Shown here in pieces: positions 4,881 to 5,028 of a DNA stretch of 5,028 nucleotides (position 1 is its first letter; each line of letters starts with the position of its first letter). The notes under the pieces are model-generated. The model saw only the letters and a program-made list of their open reading frames with translations, was not told where the DNA came from and did no database searches. The stretch is from Clostridia bacterium (GTDB lineage Bacteria > Bacillota > Sulfobacillia > SLMV01). The stretch lies in NCBI GenBank assembly GCA_007133365.1, contig SLMV01000187.1, positions 1 to 5,028 of the forward strand, written 5' to 3'. The translations under genes and the position numbers were made by a program.

Positions 4881-5028
4881 GTGCGCCCGGCATGGGCGGA
4901 TGCTAAGGGGTGAAAGTCCCCCGTGGGCAGTGGCCACGTAGGACCACTAGCCGAAGGCAAGGGTGCCCGTGGTGACGCGGGATCTGAAGGAAGCCGGAGG
5001 CAAAACCGCGACCCGAGGAGCACGAATC
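4881..5028 (+). mobile_element. Group IIC intron, 5' end (start of domain I), partial
   Basis: Begins with the group II 5' signature GTGCG and continues GTGCGCCCGGCATGGG, much like the class IIC intron of Oceanobacillus iheyensis as I recall it (GUGUGCCCGGCAUGGG). Further shared blocks come in the same order: GGGGTGAAAGTCCCC (4907-4921, a hairpin), an AGTGG/CCACT stem (4929-4933 with 4944-4948), GCAAGGGTG (4958-4966), ATCTGAAGGAAGC (4982-4994), GGCAAA (4999-5004) and GAGGAGCACGAA (5015-5026). This is the 5' part of domain I of a self-splicing ribozyme and retroelement. The intron continues past the right edge, where the EBS1 and EBS3 loops, the reverse-transcriptase/maturase ORF (if any) and domains V-VI would be. 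It starts one base after a terminator T-tract and in the same orientation, the hallmark of class IIC targets. Confidence 0.9.

Noticed and set aside
4748..5023. 91-codon minus-strand open frame at the right end
   Set aside because: It covers the riboswitch, terminator and intron 5' end, all structured RNAs on the plus strand. The peptide looks like low-complexity antisense of G+C-rich RNA.

Overview
The window looks like a chromosomal segment of a Bacillota (Firmicutes-type) bacterium of about 50% G+C. The grounds are strong purine-rich Shine-Dalgarno sites (AAAGGAGGT before fdhD, AAGGAG before the MATE gene), sigma-A-like promoters, a yybP-ykoY-type riboswitch with a Rho-independent terminator, and the 5' end of a group IIC intron. 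An acidophilic or thermophilic genus such as Sulfobacillus is possible, but the sequence does not settle it.

All protein genes are on the minus strand. Reading in that direction, from high to low coordinates: a MATE-family efflux transporter (4569-3202); a 200-base gap with a candidate promoter; mobA (2995-2354), overlapping fdhD (2388-1675); a clear promoter (1652-1623); then a NuoE-like [2Fe-2S] subunit (1594-1133) and a NuoF/HndC-like flavoprotein (1098 to the left edge, 366 residues visible, C-terminus missing). MobA makes the molybdenum/tungsten bis-guanylyl cofactor, FdhD sulfurates formate dehydrogenase, and NuoE plus NuoF form an NAD(P)-reducing diaphorase module. Together they point to a soluble NAD(P)-linked formate dehydrogenase whose catalytic subunit probably lies just beyond the left edge. 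That last step is inference.

The right-hand 460 bases hold no convincing protein gene but are rich in regulation. Going rightward there is a minus-strand extended -10 promoter for the MATE gene, two tandem 20-base repeats, a plus-strand promoter, a Mn2+-sensing yybP-ykoY-type riboswitch (about 4752-4850), its terminator (4843-4879), and then at 4881 the first 148 bases of a group IIC intron running off the right edge. The 3' strand of riboswitch stem P1 lies inside the 5' arm of the terminator, so the two structures exclude each other, as expected of a metal-activated transcriptional ON switch. The intron begins one base after the terminator's T-tract, which is the usual class IIC target. It therefore sits between the riboswitch and whatever gene the switch controls. 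This composite is the most interesting feature of the window.
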